Source of the DNA: Lepiota brunneoincarnata
Lineage: Eukaryota > Basidiomycota > Agaricomycetes > Agaricales > Agaricaceae
Assembly: GCA_023014365.1 (NCBI GenBank)
Contig: JAEBUN010000007.1
Location: forward strand, 1,364,001-1,428,000
Direction: 5' to 3'
Length of the DNA stretch: 64,000 nt
Below, in pieces: positions 24,264 to 34,695 of this stretch. The notes below the pieces were generated by a model that searched no databases, was not told the DNA's origin, and was given only the letters and a program-made list of their open reading frames with translations. The position numbers were made by a program, and so were the translations under genes. The stretch's first letter is position 1; each line of letters starts with the position of its first letter.

Positions 24264-27200
24264 TCACATGGACAACACCCTAAAGGGATCCGAGCCTCCA
24301 CCCTCCAGTCCCGCCAACACGGCTTGACGGACTGCGCCGAGGTAATCACCCAAACTCCGACCGCCTTCGTTGATAAAGTCTTCATAAATCCTGTGCCGCG
24401 AGTCTGCTACAATATTAACGAGCTCCAGTGCACTTTTCAGATTTCTGTGCAATGCAATCAGTGTAAGTCAGGAAGAGGAAAGAAACATAGAGGTATGCAT
24501 ACCCTGGAATAAATGATCTCGAAGAGACCAAGAGGGAGTGCAGCCGAATGACGAGTTCAGGAACGTAAATCTGACGGATCCGAACAAGCTCTCGACGTCG
24601 TCGGTCGCCTATAAACACATGTCACTCTTAAGACCCACTCGCTCAATGAGGGTGTAACCTACCTCCATTCGTCTCCTCATCAACTGCTAACCATTCCGAA
24701 GTGAGTAGTTTCGTGATCTGGTCGTGCGCTTGATCAATCGATCCCTGCATGGGGGTTGAGATATAGAAAAATCTTGGGAAGGAATGAAATAAGAACCTAC
24801 CCGATACTCCGTCAGCCAAGCAGTTTTTTCCTCTTTAATCATACCCGGGACGTGTGCTGCTTGACACGTTACGACTTTTTCAAGAGTCTCCCAGATCATG
24901 AGAAACTGTCGATAGTGCAGGTATTCTGTAGCTCGTTCCTCGGGTTCGCTGATGGACGCCAATTCGGGCGGAGCCATCTCTAATAACCTTTGTGCAGGTT
25001 GAATCTTGCCCGATGCTGCAGTAAGGACAGCGCGGTCAGCATGGGCCAAGTTATTGGAACGGGATGTGTGTACCCAAGAAGTATCGAAGGATCACGTTCG
25101 CCTGTTCGAGCGCCGTGTCGTGGGTACTGTCCAAGAAGGTCGTCCACTCGATCGACCGCAACAGGAATAGTTCTGGTTCTGTGTCTGGCGGTTGCAACAC
25201 GATGGTAGAAGGCAAAGGTCCCTTCGGCGCTGGCAAAATCTGCGTACATTGAGAAAAAGTAAGAGACGTTGACAATTGTGCCTACTTCAAACGCCTTTTC
25301 GATTGTTCTCTCTGCGGTAGCAACCGCGACACGTTCCATATCCAATCCATGGTCCTTCGCACGCGTCAAAGCCAAACGACGCTCAGAGACATCGGCAGAC
25401 AAAGCCAGCGACACGAGGAACATCGCGTATCGCTCAACTGCGTTATCACCAAGCGCGCTAGCATACATTGCGATCAGGTCCCGTTGACCGGCATCCTGCT
25501 AGTGGATCAGTATATGCGGTTGGGACATAAGCCAAACGCGTTACAGACCTCTAAAACTTGAAGGTACGCCTCCAAGATGACCTGCGTTGCGAGTGGTGGA
25601 ACGCTGACATCGATCATTTGAAGATAAAGGCATAAATGCGCGAAAAACCGGCACATGGGTGCATATCTACGGGAAACGGGGTGAGGAACCTATAGCTAGA
25701 CTGTTGCCACCACTCACTCGACGGTCTCTGGTCTATAAGATCCGTCACTCAAGCCATTAGCAAAGGCTTCTAGCAGCAGTGATGTCCTATTGAGGATGAT
25801 GTATAGCTGTGAGAAGTGGAACGCGTGGTCAGCGGGTGGTCTAAAACGATACTGGTGTCAGTATTGTCATGTGAGCAGTACCAGTATTCGTACCCTTCCG
25901 GCACAACCACACCCTTCAAACTCTCCAAGGTCTCAGTAACCTCTTTGACCCACTCCTTCTCTTCCTGTTCCGCTTCTGCGACCGAAATGGCTTTTACACC
26001 CTTTTCAACAGCTTCCACCCCGCCTTCCCAGAAGCTTCCACCGAGCTTAGATAGTTCCGTACTCTCCTTTTCCTCACACATAATGCTAATTTGCGCCCAT
26101 AGGTGATCTTCCCATGTTCGACATGCAGATTTTAGGATAGTTGACGTCTGGGGTGATGGTGCCAACGCAGCGTATAGAACGCGCTCAGCTTCTGAAAGAG
26201 ATGGCTGGCAGCGCGACTTTAGCGGTGTATGAGCCGAGATCATGGGAGTGGCATACGTTCAGAGCGGCCCGCGTGCACGAAGTCTTCCACAATTTGCGAT
26301 TGCGATTGCCCTGCCAGAAATCAGGATCCTCCTCCCCTTCAGCTAGATCCTCATCCTGAGGTTTTGTAGCTGAGATGCATACATGAGACGGAGGCTATTC
26401 AGTATATATCAAAGCTTACAGAGTGCCCCCCAATTGAAGAGCAGCGATCCACGTATGCTCGCGGCTCGCCATGGTTGGTATGCCTTCCGACATAGCTCAA
26501 CGGCTTCTTCCAGCTGACCAGCACGAATGTACCCATACAATGCCTGGACCAAGCTCTTATCATAACTCTTTCAGAAGCGTCAGCTGGTAACTTCAGAAAA
26601 GGTTGGTAAAAATCGAACCGCGTCGTCACCAGCCAAACTTTTCCCCTCTTCCCGGTTCACTACATCTGGATCCATTTCCCTAACCAAGCCATCTCTGTTA
26701 TTCCCCGTCCGTAGCGACTGCATAACACTGTGCTTTGTAAACTTCCAATAACCGGTATTAGCTTCGGGATGAGGTGGTAGTGGCGCGGTATCCTGCAGCC
26801 ACTCCCGAACGACAACTAGCTCAGCAAAGAGGGGAGAGGAGTCCATTAGGGCGTGAGCAATGGTGGCTGTGGGTGTATAGGGGTTCTCTGCGAGGAGTTC
26901 CCGGGGTGTTTTTGTCGTTGGAGCTTCTGTTTTTCGGGCACTGGGACATAGAGTGATCAGAAGAGCAGCGGGTGCTCGGGAATATTACGCACGGCATAAC
27001 TGCCTGAAGGAGCGCCCAAGTATTCTCTTCCAGCCTCAATAATTCGAGTTCCCCAGCACTTGTCCGCTCGTCTCGCGCCTCTTGGAACTCGACAAGTCTG
27101 ACAAGCTTAGTAGATACCAGAGTCGAACCCAAAAGATACACAAACATACTGGTCGTGGCATAGTTGCCTGAGACGTGGCGCAAAACCGGACTCTGGATGC

Positions 27201-27280
27201 AGTATTGCTTCAAGATCATCCTTGACTGACTGACACAAGGATAGAATCTCCGCGCAGGAACGATAAAGGCCTTCTGACAT
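24264..27280 (-). CDS. NUP84: Nucleoporin Nup84/Nup107
   Basis: Structural subunit of the Y-shaped (Nup107-160/Nup84) nuclear pore complex, required for mRNA export and pore assembly. The gene begins MSEGLYRSCAEILSLCQS at 27280. This is followed by SGFAPRLRQLCHDQ, then LVEFQEARDERTSAGELELL after an intron with a clear CTAAG branch and TTGTCAG acceptor. Later exons give SLVQALYGYIRAGQLEEAVE and CRKAYQPWRAASIRGSLLFN. Then comes AERVLYAALAPSPQTSTILK with WEDHLWAQISIMCEEKE, a hallmark of the family, and RYAMFLVSLALSADVSERRL with ALTRAKDHGLDMERVAVATA. The stop at 24264-24266 follows SDPFRVLSM. The alpha-helical solenoid nature and motif order match Nup84/107 throughout. No frameshift was needed. 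Exon boundaries in 24460-25760 are many and only approximate. Confidence 0.88.
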
Positions 27281-27421
27281 ACTTAGTGCCCTGTAAAGTT
27301 GCGTACCCTTTGGATGTCACGAACATGCGTGTGACACTCCGTCTTATGTAAGCCACTAGGCCGACTTTTTTGTTCCAAGGCCTTATTGTCCCAATACCCT
27401 ACATACACGCATATCCTACAG

Positions 27422-29083
27422 TTATTCCGTTAGGTCACCCCAAAAATATGCGATGGCCTGTATATCCTCTTCTCCAAACGAAGCAAGGGACCGAGAGAGG
27501 GAGAGGTAACCCGCATACCAAGGGCTGGTGATGACTCGCAAAGGATAACCATGATGATCTCTAAACTCGCAAAAATGTGTTACTTCCTGATGAGGATACT
27601 CTGGTTCGGACGGGTCCATATCTAGTTCGACCGTCTCAAGTGCTGGGAAACGGAGCGTCGAGGGACTCGTTATGTCTGGCATCACCCTTGGATCCTCCAC
27701 CACCTGCGAGCCACCCATCTGATATAGAACCTCCCAACCGCTTAACTTAACGCTCTGTAGCTGGCGTACACGCGGTGTTTCGGATAATACAAGTGTCGTG
27801 GTTTCGACACCACCAGGAGTGTTGCCTAAGCTGATTTTCTCGACTTGACCAAGGAGGGGCTGGAGTTCCATAAGGATTGATCGGTACCAGTCGCCTCGGA
27901 GATGTTCTTCTACACCAAGGGTTTCGAGCGAAACAAGAACGAATCCCCCATCAAATTCCGGGTCCCGCGGGTCAGCCTCGGGCAGACCCCTTTCGTTTGG
28001 ATATCCACCAAGACCAACAACCTTTATTGCGGAGGAGTCCAGCCCAAGCGCACAGGACCCGAAGAGAGGGTTCTTGCATAGATTATTGAATATTGGCGAG
28101 AGTTGGGGGATGAGCTCACCCACACAATGACACGAATGTTGCTCCACATAACCGGATAAACTAAATGCTCGGCTCGTGTGCGACAGGTCGAGTTGGGTCA
28201 GTGCCTGACGACAAACGACAACATCGGCAGCAAGAGTAAACTCTTCTAGCTGCAGAATGAGTGGTTGGGATGTTTTTAACTTTGGGCCATGGGTAGTTTG
28301 CGAGGACACCGCATTGAGGAGGACGAGGCTCTTGAGATGAGGGAGACAATGGATGACAGCAAGCCAGCCGTCCCAAGAGTAACAGCGATGTGGGTGTGTG
28401 ATGTGTAGATGTGTTAAAGTCGATCGGAGCGCAACGATCTGGGATAGTCGTGATACTGGCAAATAATCGTGGAAATGAAGGCGCTCGAGATTGGGTGTCC
28501 ATGACCCAGGAAAGTCTTCCGGCAATACAGGGCAAGGCTCATCGGAAATCTGGGGACTGTCACTGTCATCGTCTCGACGAGATACGATACAAAGGTGTCG
28601 AAGTTGGGGCCATGAGCGAGGAAGATCAACCAACGGTGCAGTGTGGCGAAAGCAATAATGGGTGAGACGTTCAGCGTGCTTCATCTCTCGTGCCAGCGAC
28701 TCTGACAGTCTGTCCGGTTCCGAGGGTTCCGTGAACATGTAGGCTATCCCAAGGGGCCCGGATCGTTCTACCAACAAGTCTGTCCACTCGGTACATGGGT
28801 GGTGAGGGTCAATGCAATGGTTCCAGAGTTCTGGAGCAGACGTAGTGATGATACGCCATCGTCTGCACACCTGGGATGCATTGATAGTGTCCCTCAGGTG
28901 GGATGGTATAAGCAAGAGGTGTGGCTTGCCACCATGGCTGGTGCAATCGGAAGGAGCAAAGGGGTGGTATGCGTTGATGAAGAATATGCGGGTCAAAAGT
29001 TCCGCGGGGAGCAGATGAGCAGGAGAGCTCTGTGTGCTGAGTTCTGGTAGGTGACTCTGTGTCTTTATGATTTCACAGTCCAT
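27422..29083 (-). CDS. F-box protein, copy 1
   Basis: Intronless gene, 553 residues. The N-terminus carries an F-box-like motif, LLPAELLTRIFFINAY through INASQVCRRWRIITTSAPEL (about residues 24-90), which would dock on Skp1 in an SCF ubiquitin ligase. The rest is a leucine-rich, irregular repeat region that probably recruits substrate. It ends at a TGA/TAA-type stop at 27422. ATG at 29083 is the first in frame. A second intronless gene of exactly the same length, 29288-30949, lies directly upstream on the same strand, so the pair is a tandem duplication. The substrate is unknown; such F-box families are large and variable in Agaricomycetes. Confidence 0.88.
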   Translation of the reverse strand: MDCEIIKTQSHLPELSTQSSPAHLLPAELLTRIFFINAYHPFAPSDCTSHGGKPHLLLIPSHLRDTINASQVCRRWRIITTSAPELWNHCIDPHHPCTEWTDLLVERSGPLGIAYMFTEPSEPDRLSESLAREMKHAERLTHYCFRHTAPLVDLPRSWPQLRHLCIVSRRDDDSDSPQISDEPCPVLPEDFPGSWTPNLERLHFHDYLPVSRLSQIVALRSTLTHLHITHPHRCYSWDGWLAVIHCLPHLKSLVLLNAVSSQTTHGPKLKTSQPLILQLEEFTLAADVVVCRQALTQLDLSHTSRAFSLSGYVEQHSCHCVGELIPQLSPIFNNLCKNPLFGSCALGLDSSAIKVVGLGGYPNERGLPEADPRDPEFDGGFVLVSLETLGVEEHLRGDWYRSILMELQPLLGQVEKISLGNTPGGVETTTLVLSETPRVRQLQSVKLSGWEVLYQMGGSQVVEDPRVMPDITSPSTLRFPALETVELDMDPSEPEYPHQEVTHFCEFRDHHGYPLRVITSPWYAGYLSLSRSLASFGEEDIQAIAYFWGDLTE

Positions 29084-29182
29084 GCTGTTGGGGGTTTGGT
29101 CGATACGAGCGCAACACTCACGGATTGTGTCAGTGTTAAATTACCTGATCAAGATAATCGGATCCTGCCCTCATCCTGCTAC

Positions 29183-29197
29183 TCCCCGAGGAGTGGC
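29183..29197. promoter_or_regulatory. Inverted-repeat element upstream of F-box copy 1
   Basis: Sequence with arms ACTCC and GGAGT, about 100 bases 5' of the copy-1 start. A near-identical element lies 5' of copy 2 (31242-31258). Conservation suggests a shared regulatory site, or simply a duplicated flank. Confidence 0.4.
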
Positions 29198-29287
29198 ACT
29201 TTACATGGGCAGACCTTAGATCAATAGATAATCAGATCCCCACTCTATCGCCATAGACTTATATACAGCTAAATACGCGAAAAATCA

Positions 29288-30949
29288 TTAAAAACTCGGA
29301 ATTAGTGTGATGACTCGGATGTTCGTCATTTCCAATTTTTCGATTAGGGATTGAAGGGACATTGAGTTAGAGACTAAATCGGTACGAGGAGGGTTGATGA
29401 GGACTCGCAGAGGGCATCCATGGCGACGTCGGAATTCGCAAAATCTCACGACTTCCTCGTATAGAGGGTATGGGGCTTCGGTCAAGTCCACTTTTAGTTT
29501 TATCGTCTCGAGTGCCGGGAGACATAGCATCGCGGGGTTTTCTGTGTTTGGGTTCGCTGCTAAATCTTTGAGTTTTTGCGAGCATGTCACCGAATATAGA
29601 ATCTTCCAGGCGGATAAGTTGACATCCTGCAGCCGACGGACACGCGGGACCTGGAACAGTGCGGCTTCCAATGCAACAACTGGGTCGGCACGACCAAGTA
29701 GGTTTCCGAGATCGAGTTTCTCGACCTGACCCAGGAAAGGTTGGAATGTTTCAAATATGGGCAAGTGCCATTGGTTGGAAAGGGTATCTTGGCCGATAAA
29801 ACGGAATGCAACGCTGACGACACCACCGTCGAATTGTTTCGGATCTACGTTTGGTAGATCCTTGTTCTCCGGGTATCCGCCGAAACCAATAGCCTGCATC
29901 GCACAACATCCCAGCTTAAACGTACAGCGCTTGAAGAGAGGATTCTTGTGTAAGTTGTCGAATATGGGTAGCAAGCGGGGAAGGATCTCAGCAACACGGT
30001 GACATGACAGTCGTTCTACCCTTCTAACAAGGAGAGTAAATGAGCGGCTCGTATTGGATAGATCCAGCTGCTTTAGTGCTTGGGCACAAACGGTAATGTC
30101 TGCGTCAAGAGCAAACTCTTCTAGCCGCAGGGCGAGAGGTTTGGATTCTGATACAACACTATCGGTTATCTGCGGGGAGACGGCATCGATGAGGACGAGG
30201 CTCCTGAGATGAGGGAGATTATTGATCACGTCAAACCAGTCATCCCAACAAGGAAGGTCGTCGGGAGATGCAACATGCAGGTGCGTTAAGGTCGATTGGA
30301 GTGTGGTGATCTGGGACAGTTCTGAAACTAGGATATCGTGGAGATGGAGGCGTTCGAGGTTGGGCGTCCGTGAGCCAGGAAAGCCGTTGGGTAACGGGTC
30401 GTAAGGCCTATTACTAGGATCTCTGCCAATTACATCATTCATGATGCAAAGTTCTCGAAGTTGGGGCCACAAACGAGGGATAGGGACATATGGTGCAGTA
30501 TAGTGAAACCAGTAGCGACTGAGACGTTCAGCGTGCTCGAGTTTCTGCTTCTGTGACTTCCATAAATTGCATTCCCTGGAGCGTGCCGTGAACATGAAGG
30601 TGATTCCCAGGGTTCCAGACCGTTCCAACAATAACCTTGTCCATTCAGCACACGGGTGGTGTGGGTCTATGCAATCCTTCCAGAGCTCTGGGGCAGAGAT
30701 AGTGATGTTGCGCCATCGACTACACACCCGGGATGCATTTATGGTGTCTCTCAGGTGGGCTGGTATCAGCTCGCCGTATTCTTGGCTGAAGTAGTTGCAA
30801 CCGCCGGGAGAAAAGAAGGACGGGCATCCATTGATATAACATATGTGGACCAGGAGTTCTGCGGGAAGCAGATGAGCGAAAGAATTTTGCGCATTGAGCC
30901 CCATCAGGTGCTGCGCCTTTAAGGCTTGAGCTTGACAGTCACTGTCCAT
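29288..30949 (-). CDS. F-box protein, copy 2
   Basis: Intronless paralog of the downstream gene, again 553 residues, starting MDSDCQAQALKAQHLMGL. The F-box region reads LLPAELLVHICYINGC to INASRVCSRWRNITISAPEL. The conserved follow-on, WKDCIDPHHPCAEWTRLLLE, is shared almost word for word with copy 1. The C-terminal LRR-like region is clearly homologous but strongly diverged, as expected if substrate recognition evolves quickly. The frame is open throughout. Role: predicted substrate adaptor of an SCF complex; the target is unknown. Confidence 0.88.
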   Translation of the reverse strand: MDSDCQAQALKAQHLMGLNAQNSFAHLLPAELLVHICYINGCPSFFSPGGCNYFSQEYGELIPAHLRDTINASRVCSRWRNITISAPELWKDCIDPHHPCAEWTRLLLERSGTLGITFMFTARSRECNLWKSQKQKLEHAERLSRYWFHYTAPYVPIPRLWPQLRELCIMNDVIGRDPSNRPYDPLPNGFPGSRTPNLERLHLHDILVSELSQITTLQSTLTHLHVASPDDLPCWDDWFDVINNLPHLRSLVLIDAVSPQITDSVVSESKPLALRLEEFALDADITVCAQALKQLDLSNTSRSFTLLVRRVERLSCHRVAEILPRLLPIFDNLHKNPLFKRCTFKLGCCAMQAIGFGGYPENKDLPNVDPKQFDGGVVSVAFRFIGQDTLSNQWHLPIFETFQPFLGQVEKLDLGNLLGRADPVVALEAALFQVPRVRRLQDVNLSAWKILYSVTCSQKLKDLAANPNTENPAMLCLPALETIKLKVDLTEAPYPLYEEVVRFCEFRRRHGCPLRVLINPPRTDLVSNSMSLQSLIEKLEMTNIRVITLIPSF

Positions 30950-31793
30950 GCTGTTGTGGGCAGGTCGATTAAATCTTCGACTCAGAAGCAGGGTTTAGTG
31001 ACTTACTTTGGAATGGTGCACGCTCTTGGCTCTTGCGGCTTGCTGTAGAGGGGTGACTGTTAGTTGCAAGTTGGTGGGATCAACCGAGAAAGCAACGTCT
31101 ACGTGTCTACTTGATATGTTTTAAAATAGGCGCGTTGTCGTCGACTCATTACGTACTGCCCACTCTTCCAACCGAAAACTGCATTTTTTGTTCTACAAAG
31201 CCAACACACAACGAGCCCGGAATAAGCATCAACATCACCACACTGCTCCCGAGGAGTGGGGATGTTAAAACTCTTGCAACAATAATCTCAAATAAAACAG
31301 CTATCCTATAGAACAGAGCAACATCACCCGAGTTCCCGAACCCAAAAATCAAGCTCAGAACATCAGCCCGGATTTTTCCGGGTGAGGCTCATCCCTCTCT
31401 GTTGCGCAGCCGAAATTGATCTGGACACCGCCATTATGCGACCACATTGTAAGTTGCTATGTTATCAGAAGTCTGACTTGAGATACTCCTTGCCAGCACA
31501 TTAACATTGACGGGCCCTAGCAGTTTCCCAAGCGCCAAGTGCTGATGCTCCACAGAACTCGGGCGGCTCAACATTCGAGTCCCAAATAATATTAGGACTG
31601 CAATATTCTCCAGAGCTTAGCTGTGTCCGCATTTTCATCGGCACTATGCTATTTGTACCGTCCTCGTGTACAACTCGTGTACATCGTGCTCCTCGTGAAG
31701 TATAATGAAGTACAAATAACAAGTAGTAGGCATCACTGGTCCTCGTGTGGCGACACATACTCCCTCGTCCTACGCTCCGCCATCTCACCATCG
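30950..31793. other. Intergenic region between F-box copy 2 and G-domain gene
   Basis: About 840 bases between divergently transcribed genes. It contains the conserved inverted-repeat element at 31242-31258. No further exon was recognised. Confidence 0.5.
31242..31258. promoter_or_regulatory. Inverted-repeat element upstream of F-box copy 2
   Basis: ACTGCTCCCGAGGAGTG, which nearly matches the element at 29183-29197 upstream of copy 1. It lies about 290 bases 5' of the copy-2 start, against about 100 bases for copy 1. Confidence 0.4.
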
Positions 31794-32907
31794 ATGCAAC
31801 TACCAAAGACGCCCATCGAAGCTACCGACGTGACCAACGCGGTTGGAGGAGTCAGACAGGACGACATCATCATAGCGTAGGAGTGCCCCATAACCACTAA
31901 ACCCTGTGCGATTAATTGCTCTGATGTCCAGATTCTTGGGGCCCACTGGTTGCGGGAAGAGCTATGTATGTGTTTCCTGACACCCGAGATGTGAGGATCT
32001 ACTAACATCTAACCCACATAGTTCATCGACCTTCTCACAGAACAAAAAGGTCGCAGGGCAAGCGACAAACTCAAATCGCAGTGCAGTGGAATTCAAGCTA
32101 CACGTGTCAAGCACCCGACTTATGGTGATCGCGTGGTGCTGGTCGATACGCCCGGTTTCGACGATACGACCATGTCCGATATGCAGATTCTGCAAATCAT
32201 TGGGGACTGGATGGCGAAAACGTACGTTTGGGCTGAGGTCTGCGCGCCTATATACTTACCGTTCTTTTCGAACAATCAGGTACGAGAACTATGTCAAGCT
32301 CAGCGGGATTGTGTACCTCCACCGGATCACAGACAATCGCATGGGAGGATCGCAGTACCGGAACCTGCGGATGTTTGCTGATCTTGTTGGGGACAATGCG
32401 ATGAAGAAGGTGATACTCGTGTCTACCATGTGGGAGAGGGTCAATCCGGAAATGGGAGAGAGAAGAGAAAAAGAGCTGCAAGAGAAGTTTTGGAAGCCGA
32501 TGACTGACAAAGGGTCGAAGGTGTATCGGCTGAACAGCAGCACTTCACTGGAAGCCTGGGGGGTCATAGAGGGACTGATCAGAGAGAACGAGAAACGAGA
32601 GGCATTTTTGTTGCAGGAGGAGCTCGTGGACCTTGGGAGGCAACTGAATGAGACTGAGGCTGGGAAGAAACTGTATAGTCCTTTGCAAAAGTTGCTCGCT
32701 GAGCAGAGAGAGTTTCTCAAGACTTTCTTTGGGCAGGTAGGGCGACCTAGCGATCCTAGACTCTCCGAGAAGCTGGAGAAGGAGTCAAAGGAGATCGAGA
32801 AGGAGTTCCGGAAGACATTCGAGGAGGTGAAGGAATTGAAGATACCGCTTGGAAGACGGATTTTGTTGCTCTTCTTTGGTACAAGGAAGCGGGAAATGCA
32901 TGCATAA
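31794..32907 (+). CDS. P-loop G-domain protein (AIG1/septin-like GTPase fold)
   Basis: Predicted 314-residue nucleotide-binding protein. Exons 31794-31876, 31932-31965, 32022-32221 and 32280-32907 join in frame to 315 codons including the stop. The second exon is only 34 bases and carries the Walker A motif GPTGCGKS. Switch II is VVLVDTPGFDDTTMSDMQIL. A hydrophobic strand, GIVYLHRITDNRMGGSQYRN, follows. The C-terminal third is a charged coiled coil rich in Glu and Lys. A canonical NKxD is not obvious; VILVSTMWERV occupies that place. This layout is common in an Agaricomycete-expanded family of G-domain proteins of unknown role. It converges with the polymerase-epsilon subunit gene 155 bases away. 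Confidence 0.85.
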
Positions 32908-33062
32908 TAACTCATATTCTGTGATGTAGTTAGAATTGTATACTTTGTGGACATGATAGAGGATCATCGTTGGGGGTGAAATACCTCTGATGGGGGGGAC
33001 GATGACTGCGGCCGCGCATTTTATTCGTCACGCGCAATCAGATCACATATACGGATATCCTC

Positions 33063-33835
33063 TCATTCTGTATGGCCTTCACCGTCAACGTCCATCGGTA
33101 CTTCTATTTTGCTCGCAGAGGCAGAAATGTCCAAAGGAGTATTTGTGTAGGGGGATGAAGATTCTCCATTCGTACTTAGAGTGTCGTTCGATATCGAGGG
33201 GTAGGGGTTAGAAGGCTTCGAAGGGATGTTAGGGTAGGGGTTGCCGTTAGGTACGATAACGACCGAGGGGTTGTTTGTTAAAGAGGAAGAGGGGCGAGCC
33301 GCGGACGTCGAGGCTCCATTAGTCTTCTTGCCTTTCTCGGGTTTAGGTTGCACTCGGTACGCTAGAGAAAGTTTGTTTCAGGGATTCAGAACTTGAGAGG
33401 ATGTGGGCTTGCCTTGGAACTGAGCCTCGAGAGCAGGTGCAAGGTGGTTGAACTCTACCAGTTCAAGGGCTTTGAATATATCGGCTACGGATATAGATTT
33501 GTGTTGTTTCGAAACGGCTACATCGTGCGCCCTATTTCGTCGTAAACACCACTGACCGTAGCGCGTGGCACAGAACCTACGTTGCAGCTACTTCCTTCAG
33601 TATTATTCTAGTTGGGTCGGCCAAGACACATACCTAGGTAGTTGATGAAGACGGTTGAGCCCTTAACGAGCGCAAGAACTGTCTCTTTCTGTAGTTTTGC
33701 ATTCTCTGGCAGTGCGCTCTTTGCGATCTTTGTAACAACGCTCTTTGGGAGCTCGAAATTCTCTATACCCTCCGATACGAGATCTTGTTGGGCCTGAGCC
33801 GAGATGGGAGCGTTGCTGGGTTCCTTTCGAGGCAT
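33063..33835 (-). CDS. DNA polymerase epsilon histone-fold subunit (Dpb4/POLE3-like)
   Basis: Histone-fold (CBF/NF-YB type) subunit expected to act in DNA polymerase epsilon and possibly chromatin remodelling complexes. The start MPRKEPSNAPISAQAQQDLV at 33835 is typical of the family. Helix 1 to 2 reads IENFELPKSVVTKIAKSALP, ENAKLQKETVLALVKGSTVF and INYL. After an intron comes HDVAVSKQHKSISVADIFKA, then LELVEFNHLAPALEAQFQ. The last exon encodes a disordered Ser/Pro/Asn-rich tail ending EVPMDVDGEGHTE, with the stop at 33063. Four exons are likely; the join around the third helix is approximate. The 5' end faces a plus-strand frame starting at 33932, only 97 bases away. Confidence 0.85.
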
Positions 33836-33931
33836 AAGAGCGGAAAGAAGGGCAAGGGTGTCACACATTGTCACATTCCTTTGTGGTACTCTTTTGCCCA
33901 CGTCGTCGTCCTCGACGACCACGGCGGTTTC

Positions 33932-34402
33932 ATGGCAGACCTCACTGTCCTACACGCTCCTAGACCGCTCTACCCGCTCGCCTATGGCCTCTTTACAAAA
34001 TCAACACCTCGCCTCATTCCTCATCAGCCGCTCCCTGTGGACAGCAGGCATGACACCAACGAGCTAGTCCAAGACCAAACAGAAGACACAAGACCCAGAC
34101 GCCATCCGAGACCTCAATACGACAATTCCTTTCTCTCTCCACCAGTAAACACCTGGAGGTCGCCTGACAGACAGCGAAGGCATAGACCGACAAGGTCACA
34201 AAGTGCACCTCCAAGCCCTGACAGACGACCCAAGCCAGAAGCCATTCCAGAAGTACCAAAACAGAGCCCTGCCACACTACAGGCATTTAGATCGCCTCCC
34301 ATCCGCCCTCTGCTACCAAAAAGAAGCTTCTCCTCTTTTGCCAGCATCGGCACGACTCGTGGAGGGGAACTCTTGCCTCCACCCCCGCCTCTGCGTGCGT
34401 AA
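33932..34402 (+). CDS. Hypothetical protein, weak
   Basis: ATG-initiated open frame of 156 codons, diverging from the Dpb4-like gene. The product is Pro/Arg/Ser-rich with no recognised domain. A competing frame in the same DNA (33990-34067, reading LQNQHLASFLISRSLWTAG) looks at least as protein-like. The correct exon structure is therefore unclear, and a gene may extend to about 34660. Described only as a probable gene of unknown function. Confidence 0.3.
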   Translation: MADLTVLHAPRPLYPLAYGLFTKSTPRLIPHQPLPVDSRHDTNELVQDQTEDTRPRRHPRPQYDNSFLSPPVNTWRSPDRQRRHRPTRSQSAPPSPDRRPKPEAIPEVPKQSPATLQAFRSPPIRPLLPKRSFSSFASIGTTRGGELLPPPPPLRA

Positions 34403-34695
34403 ATGCTCGAGGGTTGCCTGACTAGCCAGCTACTCATGTTTTTAATTCGCAGTTCGGCCAACAACGTTCTGGCGCAAAACCCGCCGTTCAGGCGTAGCTG
34501 GTGCTTCATATTCCCCATCCTCCCACCTCATCCGGCGATCGACCTACATTGCTGCTGGCCTGCAATTCGACGCACCCGTACACGACCTTCGTGCGCTTTG
34601 CGTCGAATCTCGCATTGGTTGCATCGTCATTCCACCTGAATTTTCCTTCTGTCCCAATTGAAAGCCACGCTTCAGCTTGATCAGTCAAAGCTGTG

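Noticed and set aside
23759..24385. 208-codon minus-strand frame overlapping the nucleoporin 3' end
   Set aside because: It is in a different frame from the clear Nup84 C-terminal exon and lacks any domain.
32289..32954. 221-codon minus-strand open frame rich in Ser and Phe
   Set aside because: Antisense shadow of the coiled-coil exon of the G-domain gene.
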